A DNA stretch of 64,000 nt from Cycas panzhihuaensis (GCA_023213395.1 CM041465.1:147753741-147817740); one strand, 5' to 3'; shown: positions 19,199 to 30,713, counted from the first letter of the stretch. The notes: generated from the letters alone by a model not told the origin. Numbers and translations are program-made.

Positions 19199-19426
19199 TT
19201 ATCAATTCATGATTATGGTAGTTAATCCGTCATACTTATGATGGTGTATTCCCCACCGCTCAATCGTGACTATCAACCATTGCGATGCGGTCATGTTCAT
19301 GATGGCGCATTTCAATTGCGACCATCCACTACCATGATGTTGTTGTATCGATGATGGTATGTGACCATCCTTTTAATTACACAATCATCGTGGCACAATC
19401 TATATATTACAATCATGAATTGATAA
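19199..19426. mobile_element. 228-bp element with 16-bp perfect terminal inverted repeats (MITE-like)
   Basis: TTATCAATTCATGATT at 19199-19214 is the exact reverse complement of AATCATGAATTGATAA at 19411-19426. The interior is rich in atgatgg/ccatcat repeats and can fold back. There is no coding capacity. If the ends are trimmed to TCAATTCATGATT, TA flanks both sides, as for Tc1/mariner-type MITEs. It stands between the gypsy integrase tail and the extra ORF. The same element is at 38175-38402. It could also be a structured regulatory region of the gypsy. Confidence 0.5.
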
Positions 19427-19536
19427 TCACCACTCCCCTTTGGGTCAAATGCTCTTTTTTTTTTTTTTTTTAAGTATCTGTATAATTTCAACCTATTGTC
19501 ATTGACAAGTTCTATCGACAGTTTACTGTCAAGCTA
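19427..19536 (-). pseudogene. pol: Integrase C-terminal tail of gypsy M
   Basis: The minus strand reads LDSKLSIELVNDNRLKLYRYL. The element H integrase ends similarly with VNGSRLKPYIE. In copy 2 the same tail is continuous with a full integrase C-terminus (GPY-type motif near 38540-38600), but here it is fused directly to gag at 19536/19537. A poly-T/poly-A run lies at 19454-19471. Confidence 0.7.
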
Positions 19537-20556
19537 CCCCTACCTGGCAGAAGGGTCGATTGTGCTGATTCTGTTTCAGCTCTCTAATCTCGTCTTGTAA
19601 TCTCATCAGCAAGGAATCTTGTCCCCCTGCTTGGGCATCCATTTCCATCTCGAAATCTAATGCCAATTCTTGAGCATTCTTGAAAGATTTCAGCGGATGA
19701 GCCTGCATCATGGCTCGCAACTTCTCATTTAGCCCTCGGCGAAATAATTTTTCATGTTATGATCCGTGATTGTCTCATTGATCATACTTGCGCAATAATC
19801 TTCATTCGGCTTATATGCGTTAGACGAGACTCCCACAGCCTCTGCCTGGTTTCTCGCAATGCTATTTCCACAGCTTCATTACTGCGAAACTTTTGGAATC
19901 TCTCCTCAAACGCTTTCTTAATTTTTGCCCATGGCTCATTTTTGTTTATTTCCTTGTACCAAGCCAAGGGTACTCCTCTCAAGCGTCTGATGACGTGCCT
20001 TAATCTCGTCTTAAATGCAGTAATCTTCTTAACATCAACGAGGTTCTGAAACAAATACACATGCTCTGCTGCGTCTGAAGTATCATTAAAGGTAAGTCTC
20101 CCAAAGTCTCTGTAGTCGTCCATCTTGGGAGATTGCAACTGTCCCCCACCTGATGGTGATCTTTCCCCTCCTCCGTCCTTTGGGGATGCACTGGGAGTAA
20201 CTACCGCTGCACTATCCTTTCCAAATAGCGGATTTTTGAATGGAGTTTTGATGTGTATAGGTTCCACTACCCCTGGAACTTGTATAGTCAATGGTGTCAC
20301 CGTAATATAAGATTGATCCGATCCCCTTTCTGCCGAATCTTCAAAAAGCTGTCTCGTTAGCTTGTTTTCCCAATATCTTGAGGGACCTTCCTCCGCCTTC
20401 TTATCATTGTCACACCTAGGTCCTTGGGCTGTCCTCCAGCAGTATACTTCCCTGTTAGGATCTCTTTATGTTTTTCATCCTTGATGGCTTCCCTTCAATC
20501 TCCGGGCTAAACAAATCATCTACGGTTGGGGTGGTGTCAATACCATCGTTAGCCAT
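19537..20556 (-). pseudogene. gag: gag of gypsy M, C-terminus fused to integrase tail by deletion
   Basis: A start codon at 20556 opens MANDGIDTTPTVDDLFSPEI. The 172-codon stretch at 19782-20300 contains the gypsy capsid pattern HVYLFQNLVDVKKITAF and GVPLAWYKEINKNEPWAKIK...AFEERFQKF. The stretch 19529-19720 carries an Asp/Glu-rich coiled region ending HNRPFCQVGVA, the same end as in H gag at 57890-57925. Immediately after, the sequence jumps to the integrase tail, so zinc knuckles, protease, RT, RNase H and integrase core are missing. Frame breaks lie near 20310-20430 and 19720-19780. Confidence 0.8.
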
Positions 20557-20887
20557 TGATTTCCTCTTCACGAGGTGTCTGGGCTCCACTTGCCTCGGAT
20601 CCTTCAGCAGACTCCCTTAGTCTCGTTGTTTCGAACTTAATCTCCTCGCCCTTCCGAGTTTTGCTTCTTTTGACCATCTCGGTGCCCTTTGTCTACTAGT
20701 CTCCTTTTCCTTAGGTGAAGTATCCTTCCGGGCTCTTGGGCCTTGAAGGCCTTTTAGGTGGCATTGGAAGGTCCACAGGCTGCCGGTGGCTTAGTTCTGA
20801 CCCGCCATCACTGCGGCTGTGGTCCTCTGCCCTTTACACATTCTTTTCCTTTGAAACCCCTAGGCCTGTCCCTCCTCAATGGACGTG
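20557..20887 (-). other. Leader of gypsy M
   Basis: Sequence between gag start and the LTR. No gene recognised. Confidence 0.5.
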
Positions 20888-20901
20888 AGCAGCGGAACCA
20901 A
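20888..20901 (-). promoter_or_regulatory. Candidate primer binding site of gypsy M
   Basis: On the minus strand the LTR end caagtcaaca is followed by t and tggttccgctgct. A TGG start is usual for sites pairing with the CCA end of a tRNA. I do not assign the tRNA. Confidence 0.5.
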
Positions 20902-21822
20902 TGTTGACTTGTAGGGTGCCTTATTGCACTTACAAGACACCCTTGCTCACTTGTCAAGGTTACAGTAGCTATAGTCTAGTTTTAGGACACATCAACATGG
21001 TTATTCATATACATTCCACATACATTCCATATATAATTCAGGCAATTTACGGTGATCTGATGCAATCAATACATACTCCAACATATCATCAACACACACC
21101 AAGAATGCACCAATCTCCACATAACTCTTCTTTTATTAATTCAGCAGTTTATTTACGGGGTTGGAATGCATTCTGAGCATTCCAATGACATCTGATCCTC
21201 TGTTACACATGCGTACCCAGACGGTACTTATCATGTACTCATGCTTTGGTCGGCTGTCATACGTACTGGTCTCCGCACCTTTGCGTACCTTTGATCTCCG
21301 GCTCTCACCCTCGAGCAGATGACATAGGAATGAATAACTCGGCTCTCACACTTGAGAGTATGCCATAGAATTGAATCACTCGGCTCTCACCCTCACCAGG
21401 TGAATCATGCGTACCTCCTTAAGTACTCCTGTTGGTACCTTTTGGCTGAAGGGTTATGGTATGCATCATAACCGTACCCCTTCAGTCATGCGTACCTGTT
21501 CACTTTATGCGTACCTCTTCACTTAATCACTTTGTTTACTCTTAATTAATCTTTCCTTTGGGTCAAATGCGTAAAATGCGTCGTCAGCACCTCGGTCTTC
21601 ACGGTCTCCACAGTCATGCGTCTTGGCCGTTTAGTTGCGTTCGCGGTGATGCGTTCTGTCATGCGTGCCGTTCAGTGCGCTTTTTCCTCACGTACCCAGA
21701 ATGCCTGTTTCTTTGCCGTTTTGCCTCGTGCGTACCTCCGTACGGTCCGTACCTGCACAACCCAGGTTATCTGACCTACCTCTGGTCCTAACACAGCCAT
21801 TGAGTCAATTTTGATGCCAACA
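20902..21822 (-). repeat. 5' LTR of gypsy M
   Basis: Minus-strand ends TGTTGGCATCAAAATTG and caagtcaaca give a TG...CA LTR of about 921 bp. No partner LTR is visible, so the start rests on the TG end and the sharp change to copia A sequence at 21823. It contains three ~42-bp units starting ctcggctctcac (21293-21410) and about six GCGTACC motifs. The small reading frames inside are not genes. Confidence 0.6.
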
Positions 21823-21824
21823 AC

Positions 21825-22414
21825 ATGTTTCAACCCAATCAGAAGCATTGGAATGCAGCTAAACGCATACTCAAACACATCAAAGGCACATTGCAGCATG
21901 GCCTTGAGTATGCACATAATGAGAACTTCACTCTGGAAGGGTTCTCAGACTCTGATTGGGCAGGCTGCCAAGATAGTAGGAGATCAACCTCGGATTACTG
22001 TTTTACCCTTGGTTCAGGAGTTGTTTCATGGAGTTGCAAGAAGTAACCCAATGTTACCTTGTCCTCCACCAAAGCAGAATAAAAAGCTACAGTCAGCGTA
22101 GCTTGTGAAGCTATCTAGCTATGACGGATTCTTGGAGAGCTTAGACTCGGCGGGATCACCCACCGAGATTTATTGCGACAATCAAAGTGTGCTTAATTTG
22201 GCCAAGAATCACATATTTCATCTGAGACCAAGCGTGTGAGGTTCATCATCACTTCATCAGAGAGCATGTGCAAAGTGATGAGATCAACCTTCAGTATAGA
22301 CCTACAGAGGAGCAGACAACATATATGTTTACCAAGCTTCTTGGTAGAGAAAAAATTGTAAAATTTAGAGATGGTTTAGGGGTCCGACTTAACATTGTAA
22401 ACGGTAAGGGGGGG
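21825..22414 (+). pseudogene. pol: RNase H of A, second copy
   Basis: Open for 73 codons with KHWNAAKRILKHIKGTLQHG, GFSDSDWAGCQDSRRSTSD and LGSGVVSWSCKK to a stop at 22044-22046. The DSDWAG stretch that is garbled in copy 1 is clean here. Conversely, the stretch near 22148-22245 is worse here than in copy 1. It continues to FRDGLGVRLN and the polypurine tract before 22415. Confidence 0.87.
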
Positions 22415-22888
22415 TGTTAAACCTTATGTTTACATGTCAAGCCTATGTACTTTATTATTCATGTACTATTCGTACCTTTGTACTTTTATTCTTTTGTACT
22501 TTAGTGACTTATCACTTAAGTGATAAAGTACCCATACGTTCTTTTCTAGTGATACAACATTGTCACTAAAGGGTCAAATGGACTCCCATGCACTTTTTCT
22601 CACTTGAGAGCCCTAAAGACACTTGTCCTATATCCAAGGGATGTACATTGGATGGTTGGAGCTTCATTGTTATGTTGCTAATTTGCTAATCAAACTACTA
22701 TTCATTTGGAGGTTGGACCAATTCCAACTCCTCATCTTTGGTATCATTTTGCTCTTTCTCTTCATGCTTGATCTTGCTCATGTTTGATCTCATAGCTTCA
22801 TTCTCAGTCTAGTTTATTGGCTTTCTAGAACTAGAGTGAACATAACTTTTAGATCTTGGGATTGTAAGGCCATTTGGCCATTTGCACA
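22415..22888 (+). repeat. 3' LTR of A, second copy
   Basis: TGTTAAACC to tttgcaca, 474 bp, almost identical to 3432-3909. The palindrome TTATCACTTAAGTGATAA is at 22509-22526. Confidence 0.88.
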
Positions 22889-24270
22889 GGTCCATGCTTC
22901 TTTCGAGGTCATGTCTACAATAGCCATGGTTGCATTTTTGTTGATGAGATTTACTATAGTTTTGACAACTTCTACCTAATAGATGTTTGATAATTCTTTA
23001 TCTTTCAACATACTTCTCCCCATTTCTATGATTGTCTCGTTTTCCCTTTTTGCAACTCCATTGGATTGTGGGGTGTAGGTAGTTGTAAGTTGCCTTTTTA
23101 TCCCATGGGCTTTGCAGTATCTGTAGAAGTCATTTGATGTGAATTCCCCACCATTGTTAGTTGTTGGGCTTTTGATATTTTTTTTTCACTTTAATTTTCT
23201 ACATTGGCTCTAAAATCTTTGAATGTATCCAAGGCATCATACTTGTTTTTGAAAAAGTTCGTCTAGGTTTTTCTCATTAGATCCTTAATGAAGGTGAGAT
23301 AACATCTTGCTTTGTAATGGGCCAGAAAAGAATCATTAATATTTTTTATTTAATGGTGGAGTTAGATCTGCAAAGAGGCCCTAATGTGTGACTATAAATA
23401 TGGGGAGCCATATTACTAAACATTTGTCATTTTATTATTCTTTTACATTGGAGTAAATAATTGGGCTTGGCACTTCTGTGGTTGGGATTGTGCCATCTTC
23501 TGATCCAATTCCATTATATTGATTCTATGTTTACTAATTTTTGATATTTGAATTGTTGAATATTTATCTTATATTGAGTATTTAATTTTACTCGTTTTCT
23601 AAGGAATTAATTGTAAATATTGTTGGGCTTATCACGTGCTCCCCAAAGAGAGGTTGTTTTCATAAGGCCACAGATGTTACTATGAATAATTTCTAACTTG
23701 TTTAAAGCTCTCCATGAAGCTTCAAGAAATTTGTTTGTGTTGTTTCCCAAGTAAGTGTCCTTCACAAATCTCTTTGTTTTCAAGGATATTTGGCAACCCA
23801 TCTATCGTGTTCAGGTTTTTTAATTGAATGAAAGTTTGATAGCGCAAATTTCTGTACCTCAAATGCCATATTTTATTCATGGAATCATTATTGTTTACAA
23901 ATAGTGCTTATAAGTTAGGAGTAGGTAGGAATTTGTACATCTCATTCTCTTCCTTTCCTCTAGCAGTGACCTTCCAATTTTGACCTTTATCTTTGATGAT
24001 ACATCTTTTATCATCAAATTCAACTTTCAGATATTTCTTTGTCATTTGAGGTATTGATAGAGGACATTGCCAATCTTTTTTACTTCTCCACCTGACATTT
24101 TCGTGGGAATTGTTCCTTTCACTTAAACAGGATGTGTGGTGTTATCCCCAAGCTCCACTACATTGTTATCATGTTCTTTATTGAAGCTTTCAAACAATTC
24201 TCTTCTGGGTGTTATATGTTTGGATGCTCAGGTGGTCGATGTATTAGTCCTCTTGAAGAGTAAATTACAT
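22889..24270 (-). pseudogene. pol: Integrase, GAG-pre-integrase and linker of L, second copy
   Basis: Minus-strand pieces are the same as in copy 1: TPQSNGVAKRKN near the A junction, LGNNTNKFLEASW and IIHSNICGLM at 23607-23801, and the post-protease linker at about 24000. All the disabling changes are shared with copy 1, so they predate the duplication. Confidence 0.75.
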
Positions 24271-25090
24271 GGATAATCTTGCAATAAAGTAGTTTCTTCT
24301 TCTTTAGATTTTCCTCCTTGTTCTTCACTTCTATTATTTGAGAATCTTCTTCTTCGTTGCATGTTGAAACATCTATCCTTATAATCTTTGATGAGATGTC
24401 CCGGTTTGCCATACTAGTAGCGGTTTCTTTTGAATGTCTTTTCTTTGGGGGACTCTTCTTTAGGTCTTCTTAATTTAATTTTTTATGTGAAGTCTCCTTC
24501 AAGTTCATTGTCTTCATTGTATTATTTTTTGTTTCACAACTCTTGATGTAACACAAGACCATATAGTTCTTTGAATGTCATAGTGTCTATGGTCTTGGCG
24601 ATTGTTAGGTTTGTCACCAAAGTTTCAAATGATTTGGGCAATTTGTTTAGTTTGAGTTACGAATTCCTTGTTCGCCATTGTTTCATCTCCTGCTCCTAAC
24701 TACTTTATTGCCTCTTCGATTGTTGTTATGAATTTAGTGACATTTTCTTCTTCCTTGAGCTTCATGTTATAGAGGTGCTCTTTAATAAAGATGATTCTGG
24801 CAATTTTTTTTAATTCAAACATTTGTTGAAGTTTTACTTAAGCCCAATTCGATGTAGTGACTTTAGATATATGGAGAATGATATGGTCAATGATTGATAG
24901 AGTAATGGCTGTAATTGCAATCCCTCCCTTTTCTTTATCGATTTCTAATTCCTTAGGTTTTGTGGGTGTTTTCTTTTTTCTTGTTGCAATTTCCCATGCA
25001 TCTTTTGCAATTAAAATATTTCTCATTTTCGTTTTCTAGGTTCTATAGTTGTTCCCATTGAGTTTGTCTTGCTCTGGGAGAAAATGAATG
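24271..25090 (-). pseudogene. gag: gag remnant of L, second copy
   Basis: Capsid pieces KDAWEIATRKKK (24838-25026) and LNKLPKSFETLV are present as in copy 1, with the same stops. Confidence 0.72.
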
Positions 25091-26293
25091 GAAGCTATTA
25101 GAACTGACGATAGGCATGAGTTTATAGTTGTGCTTAGAGGCTGCAAGGTCCCAAAGACAATTCAAACAAGGGTTGGATTAGCCCCTCCTAGAAAAAATAG
25201 GTCACATATAATGCAAATATGCTCTTGAGGATTCTATAATTGTTGTGCGTGGCATGGACTTTCAATGCATTAATCTTAAGAAAAATTCATTATAAAAATG
25301 GGCTCTCGAGCAACTAGAACACACAGTTTAGCACCATTTAGAAAAGAACAGGAGCACATGCAATTACAAGATGGCTTTGGATGAAGGGTAGTCTTGGCAT
25401 TTCAATCAAATGTATTTTGATTAAGTTTGCACCTTAGAATTGAGGATTTCAAAAAATAATTTCTAAATGGCTTGTCGCTCATAGCCTATTTTTGTTTGGT
25501 TATGCCTCACGAAGGATATGCCCACAAGTTTGCCACTCACATTCGGTGCTTTGTCTTTGATTGTTAGAAGAGTGATTCTACTGAGACACAGGTGATTCTT
25601 GTGTGTCTTCACCTTGTTGCCTTGTTGCAAAGATGCCATGACTTTGTCTTGAGATGGTGTCGACCTCCTTTGCGATGACATGACCTCTATCTAATCTATG
25701 ATCTCAATGGCTTTTCATCTTGCTACGAGGGTGTTAATGGCTTCAACTTCCTCTACAATGACATACCCTTCTTATCTGGTCTCCAATCTCACTGGGTTTT
25801 GACCTTGCTACAAGGGCATTGATAGCTTCAACCTCTTTTGCAATGGCACACTCTTGTTATGCCCACTATGATCTTAGTGGGTTTTGACCCTACTACGAGG
25901 GCATTGTGTCCCTTGATCCTTTTACAACCACATAATGGGAGCCCTTTAATCTAATCTGCAAATTCTATGGGTTTTGACCCAAGGGGTTGCTATGGCCGAG
26001 AACATATGTTTCTTTGATGGAAGCCTTAGCAATAGGTAATTTCGTGGCTTTCTACATAAGACATGAATCATCCCATGTTGTGCCCAACACTTGGCGTCTC
26101 AATAGAGCCCTACCCTTTCCTCCTCTCTTCTTGATGTTTTAGAGCTCAATAATCACCATGTGGTTTGTTGCTCAACAATTTCGGATAAACCAAGCTTGCA
26201 CAAATTTCCCACAAACACTCAAATGCTTCTTGAAGTCTCTAAACATTGGTCTCTTTAAGTGAGTCTTTCCTTCAAGCCTTGAGTCAAACCCTA
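25091..26293 (-). other. 5' leader of L, second copy
   Basis: No gene. It contains the ~84-bp tandem units at 25661-25995. Confidence 0.6.
25661..25995. repeat. ~84-bp tandem units, second copy
   Basis: Same four degenerate units as 6680-7014. Confidence 0.7.
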
Positions 26294-26305
26294 GGCTCTA
26301 ATACC
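26294..26305 (-). promoter_or_regulatory. Primer binding site of L, second copy
   Basis: Minus-strand tggtattagagc abutting the LTR at 26306. Confidence 0.8.
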
Positions 26306-26562
26306 ATGAAGGAAACACACTTATGATAGAACAAATTTGAAAACTCTCGCTTATATTGAAATAACACACAAATAGATATACAAAATAGTGACATTACATG
26401 GTTGACAATTGTCATTCATGCCTTTACTTTTTATCTATGCTATCTTGTGTACAACAATGAATCTACAAGACAAAAAGAGCATTCCAAAATTTGTGTACAA
26501 CAATGAATCTACAAGACAAAAGAGCATTCCAAAATTACAAAAGAGTGGATATTATTCTAACA
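26306..26562 (-). repeat. 5' LTR of L, second copy
   Basis: Same ends and length as 7331-7587. It includes the 46-bp tandem unit twice (26445-26490 and 26491-26535, the second one base shorter). Confidence 0.75.
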
Positions 26563-27387
26563 GAAACAAATTACCTGAAGATAAAATACAAATTGATTGA
26601 TTGATAAATGTTATGAATAATAATGCATATATATTGTGTAGATATGAAGTGCGTGCCATCAATTTACCTCACATCAATTGATAACATAATAAGACAAGGC
26701 AAGAATATGAAATTAAGCATATGAACGAAAACTTCATTAATACAAAGGCCACAGATGCGGTCTTGCATCCGGGTCGTCTCACAACCGAGCCTTGATTCGG
26801 GCGATGTACAATAGAAAACCTGCAATGCGGACGGTAATAGGAATGCCCAAAGGATTTCCTACTATCTACATCCATCATGATACATCATGCGGTTTATTTA
26901 ACTTAGCCGTTGGTTACATCTTACTCATTTGGTTACAACTACCATTTATTACATAACCGATCAAGTCATTAACGTCTAACATTTGCCGTTAGATTATAAT
27001 TTTGGCTGTGATTTGGATGTCTGATCGCGACTTGGTTGCACCATTGGTCGCTCCTGGTCGTACCTCTAGTCGCAACTGGTTGCACCTTTGGTCTCAGTTG
27101 GTCACACCTCTAGTTCCACCTGGTCGCACTTGGTACGACCTGCTTCTATCTAAAACTACGATTTATTCTTCAAATTTGCGTTTCTTTTCCCCGCACACAT
27201 CTCTCCGTGACAGCTTTGATGAGTGATCACACTCGTCAAAAAAATTTCAAAATTTCTTCATTCTTCCGCGCAGCCCCCGCCCCCTAAAAAAAAAAAAAAA
27301 AAAAAAAAACAAATTCTTCAAAATTTTTCGTAACTTATTTTTGTTGCGCTTTTCTTTGCTCCTTATTTTTTGCTCTTTCGCACCCTG
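26563..27387 (-). mobile_element. Probable gypsy 3' region between L and K, second copy; no gene seen
   Basis: Matches 7588-8394, including the ggtcgcacct repeat at about 27014-27140. It differs most at 26745-26810 and 27205-27310, where CAG/CTG-rich words and an A-run (27286-27309) vary. No coding frame defended. Confidence 0.4.
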
Positions 27388-27750
27388 TGTAAGAATGAGG
27401 GGATAAAAGTTAATCTTACAACATAAAATCACATGCAAGAAGCAAGAGGTGATGATACGTCAACAAGACTGAACTCTTCAAATTCTCATTAAAAAATATG
27501 GATGATACAAATGCATATTTATAAGTTTAAACCATGTCTAAACATAGGAGTTGGTTCAACAACTCCCATGATTTTAATTGTGCTCAAACTACCTCATTAA
27601 TAGTTGAGCATCTTTGACTTCTAGAACTTTTGACTAAGAATCTTCTCTCACTAGAATATTCTCATCAAAAATATTCTATGTGAGCAATTATTCTAATGAA
27701 ATGAAATGAACTTAAATGGACATGTAATGGGAATGTACATTATTCCAACA
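27388..27750 (-). repeat. 3' LTR of K, second copy
   Basis: Same ends as 8395-8756. Preceded by caccctg and followed by the complement of the polypurine tract. Confidence 0.9.
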
Positions 27751-27788
27751 CCCCCCCATAATGTTAAGTTCATTTTCTTCCATGAACA

Positions 27789-28082
27789 TCAGTGTCCTAA
27801 GTCTCTCAATAATTTCTCATAACTTAAAGTCCAAGTGAGAATACAACTTGAGGAAGAGTACATCAACTTAACTACGCCGTGCTTTATATGTTGTCGAATA
27901 GAATGATGGTGATCTTCTACAAGCTTGAATCTGTCATGGAACCCCAATTCTTCGATAATTGGAAGGCATTTTGTTGTAGTAGAACAACTGAAGAAGTCAA
28001 ACAAGTCAATTAAGCCAAAAATGGCTTTTCGAATGCTGTGACTGTTGTTTTGCATCCCGTCTTGGTGGAATAAGCTATCCAC
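27789..28082 (-). pseudogene. pol: RNase H tail remnant of K, second copy
   Basis: Identical translation to 8796-9089, including HHHSIRQHIKHGVVKLMY. Confidence 0.55.
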
Positions 28083-29040
28083 ATCAAGAGATCAACCAGA
28101 ATTAGGTATGCACATCCTGTCGTTGATTATGATCAACCAGAACTAAGTGTCATCCACATCCTGTTGTTGATTTGCTTTTGTAGTTGCCTTTACAAAGCTC
28201 CCAAAGAGGATTTCATCATCCTCATGCAGTACATGCTAGTTGTGATCATCAATGCGTGAACATCACGCTCATTGTCCTGCTTCTCCAAATACCATAATCT
28301 TGGCATACAATATCGTGCTTGTTTTTATGAACTATTGTCATTTTCCAAGACACTGTTGCTTCATAGAATTGTTAGGCGTTTTCATTAACACCACAACACT
28401 GCTATTATCACTACCATAACACAATAAGCTGCAATAGTAAGCTTCCCAACTCAAAAATCAAAGAGGTTAAGGTAGTTTACAAAGGTATGATAAGTCTCAT
28501 GCAGGTTGATAAGAGTTATATACTCTACAATTCAACAACATAAGTCACTTGTCTCCTATAGAGACTAAACATTTTTAAGAGCAAAGCAAGTATTAAGACT
28601 CTAATAAATCATTAAGAGTCATTTTGCATCATAAAGATGAGCAATCTTCTCATCAACCACTAGCAAATTGATGAATGCTAGTGTTCCAGGTTGTAATTTT
28701 GTCATGTTGTATGACACCATGTTGTGCTATATTGTGCCGCACCATGTTGCCTTTAGTGGGATATGATTAGGCTTCCTGTCTTTCTCCTTCAACAACTCCC
28801 ATAGGTCTTTGTAAGACTGGAAAGTGTTACATTACATAAAACTTACATTTTGCCTTAGCGAATCTAGCAAATTTTAGCTAGTAATTCACAGACATTTTAT
28901 GAAGTATATAATTAAGAAATTAAGGAGAAATAGTGTTTTAAATCACCGCAAGCATGAGTGCCACATCACTCAGTGACTGAAAGGTGAATTACACTTAATG
29001 AGAGTACAAATAAAGGTTTAAAACACCTTTTAAATACATC

Positions 29041-29415
29041 ATCAAAAGAGGATGAAGTACAATAGAAAGTCCTCTTAAAATGTTCTCAAAGGAGGACAAA
29101 GTACAATAAAGTCTCCCCTTTAAAATACTCTCAAAGTACATTAAAGAATCCTCCTTAAAATAGAGTCAAAGATATGCTCTAAAGAGGATAAAGAACTTGA
29201 GAAAATGCTCATAAAGTACTCTTACATTGAAGCCAAAAATGCCTTTAAAAAAAAAGACAAACTCCTTAGGGTATTATACCCTTTTATACCACCAAAAAAT
29301 GTACCTTGAAAAAGAGGATTAAATGTATTGAAAGTTCCTCTTAAGGTACTTTACATGTCCGCCAATAGATACTTTAAAGAGGATAAAATATTCTAAGAAA
29401 CTCCTCTTAAAGTAT
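29041..29415. repeat. Hairpin array of K, second copy
   Basis: Same inverted-repeat units as 10048-10425; the only clear change is at about 29355-29362. Confidence 0.65.
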
Positions 29416-29669
29416 CTTTTAAAATGGAACTTAATAATGCCATTTTACGTCACCAAAATACTCTCATAATACACTTTAGAAAAGGACAAAATATCATATT
29501 TAATATCCTTTTTAATTGTAAAGCCCACTTCAATAAAACAATTTCTTCTGAAATGTTTCAAATGAATATACTTTTAAATGATAGAGTGTCAAACTTATAA
29601 ATAAATTATTATTAAAAGGTATATTTATCAGAATATTCTAATGTTTATAATGTAAAGTAATAAATATTA

Positions 29670-29671
<2 letters not shown>

Positions 29672-29711
<40 letters not shown>
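29672..29711. repeat. (TA)n microsatellite, second copy
   Basis: About 20 TA units, equivalent to 10678-10719. Confidence 0.95.
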
Positions 29712-29713
<2 letters not shown>

Positions 29714-29734
29714 TATCGATTTATAGGCGATGGG

Positions 29735-30250
29735 TCATCGAATTTTATCACATCGATTACGAGCGGCTCGGCGGATAGCGGTGGCCCAGACGGTGTGAGT
29801 CAATGGGCAGCTCCCCTGGACCAGGCCTTGGCAGCGGCGGGTGGCAATGGTGTGTGTAGAGTCCAATGGATTGACGATGGTAGTACTCGAGCAGGCGGGG
29901 CGGCAAATGATGACGGCTCGCGGTGGCGGCGATCGTCTGAAGGCGTCGTCTCGGTATTCCCTTTGTATACGAGCAACGGTGGGCAACGGCAGTCGATGGC
30001 TGGCTCCCATCGTAGGTGGCGGAAGCTCCATAGTGGCGGCCAATAGCATGCAGTCAATTCTCGGTTGAGCACCATGCAGGGTTAGCTGTACAGGGGATGT
30101 GCAATCGACTGTCATCCTGGCTATGAGGAAACGACAGTAGCAATCCACAGTACCTTTAGCGAACGAAAGATAGAGGGCGACACAACAACAACGGGTGGTT
30201 GTCTTATGCATACAAGAATGAGTTACACTAACAGAAGCTGTCTTTTTCAT
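29735..30250 (-). CDS. Leader ORF of K, second copy, unknown function
   Basis: A 171-codon minus-strand frame covers the GC-rich block and is longer than any frame in copy 1 because clustered differences change the frame. No domain is recognised. The disagreement between copies argues that these reading frames are not under coding constraint, or that the consensus is wrong in one copy. Confidence 0.22.
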   Translation of the reverse strand: MKKTASVSVTHSCMHKTTTRCCCVALYLSFAKGTVDCYCRFLIARMTVDCTSPVQLTLHGAQPRIDCMLLAATMELPPPTMGASHRLPLPTVARIQREYRDDAFRRSPPPRAVIICRPACSSTTIVNPLDSTHTIATRRCQGLVQGSCPLTHTVWATAIRRAARNRCDKIR

Positions 30251-30713
30251 TGACGGTACCCATTACTTATTTCGTTGTCTCATGTCCTGCCACAGGGACC
30301 AACAGGTATTGTAGGGTGGACAGATGCTACCTCTGAGACTGGGCTAGAAGCTTCATTGTAACCGGTCTGTTATTTTAACCTTCATGTAGCCTGAGCATAT
30401 AGAATAGCATGCTCACAATGAATTTCTTCAAGATAGATAGCTCTTGCAGCTTAGAGCACAGGCTGTGATTTTTAGCAGGAGCTAACTCCATACAAACAAA
30501 CAGAAATTATTCCCTAAAATTTCACACAACCCTATCTGAATCTCAGTTAGTACATACACTGAGTTTAGCAGCCATAGAATTCTGATAATGGATAGCAACT
30601 TGTAGCATTTTATCCCACAGAATTCACATATTGATTGATATAAGAGGATGGCTATTTAGGACAGAATTTAGTGCACAAACATGGCAGAATTTAAGACAAA
30701 TGTCAAAAACTTG

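Larger units (their letters stand above)
21823..22888 (+). mobile_element. Copia A, second copy (tail only)
   Basis: From 21823 the sequence matches A from 2839 onwards (acatgt then caacccaatcagaagc) through RNase H and the 3' LTR. The 5' part is replaced by the gypsy M LTR. This is the left end of the duplicated block. Confidence 0.92.
22889..26562 (-). mobile_element. Old copia L, second copy
   Basis: Same content and boundaries as 3910-7587, including the A insertion point in integrase and the 5' LTR with primer site. Differences are single substitutions plus a few clustered spots at CAG/CTG motifs. Confidence 0.88.

Noticed and set aside
20901-21176. 91-codon plus-strand frame
   Set aside because: Lies wholly in the gypsy M LTR; its composition follows the repeat-rich LTR and there is no domain.
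27247-27438. Minus-strand frame with a long Phe run
   Set aside because: Caused by an A-run at 27286-27309 that is shorter in copy 1; low complexity only.
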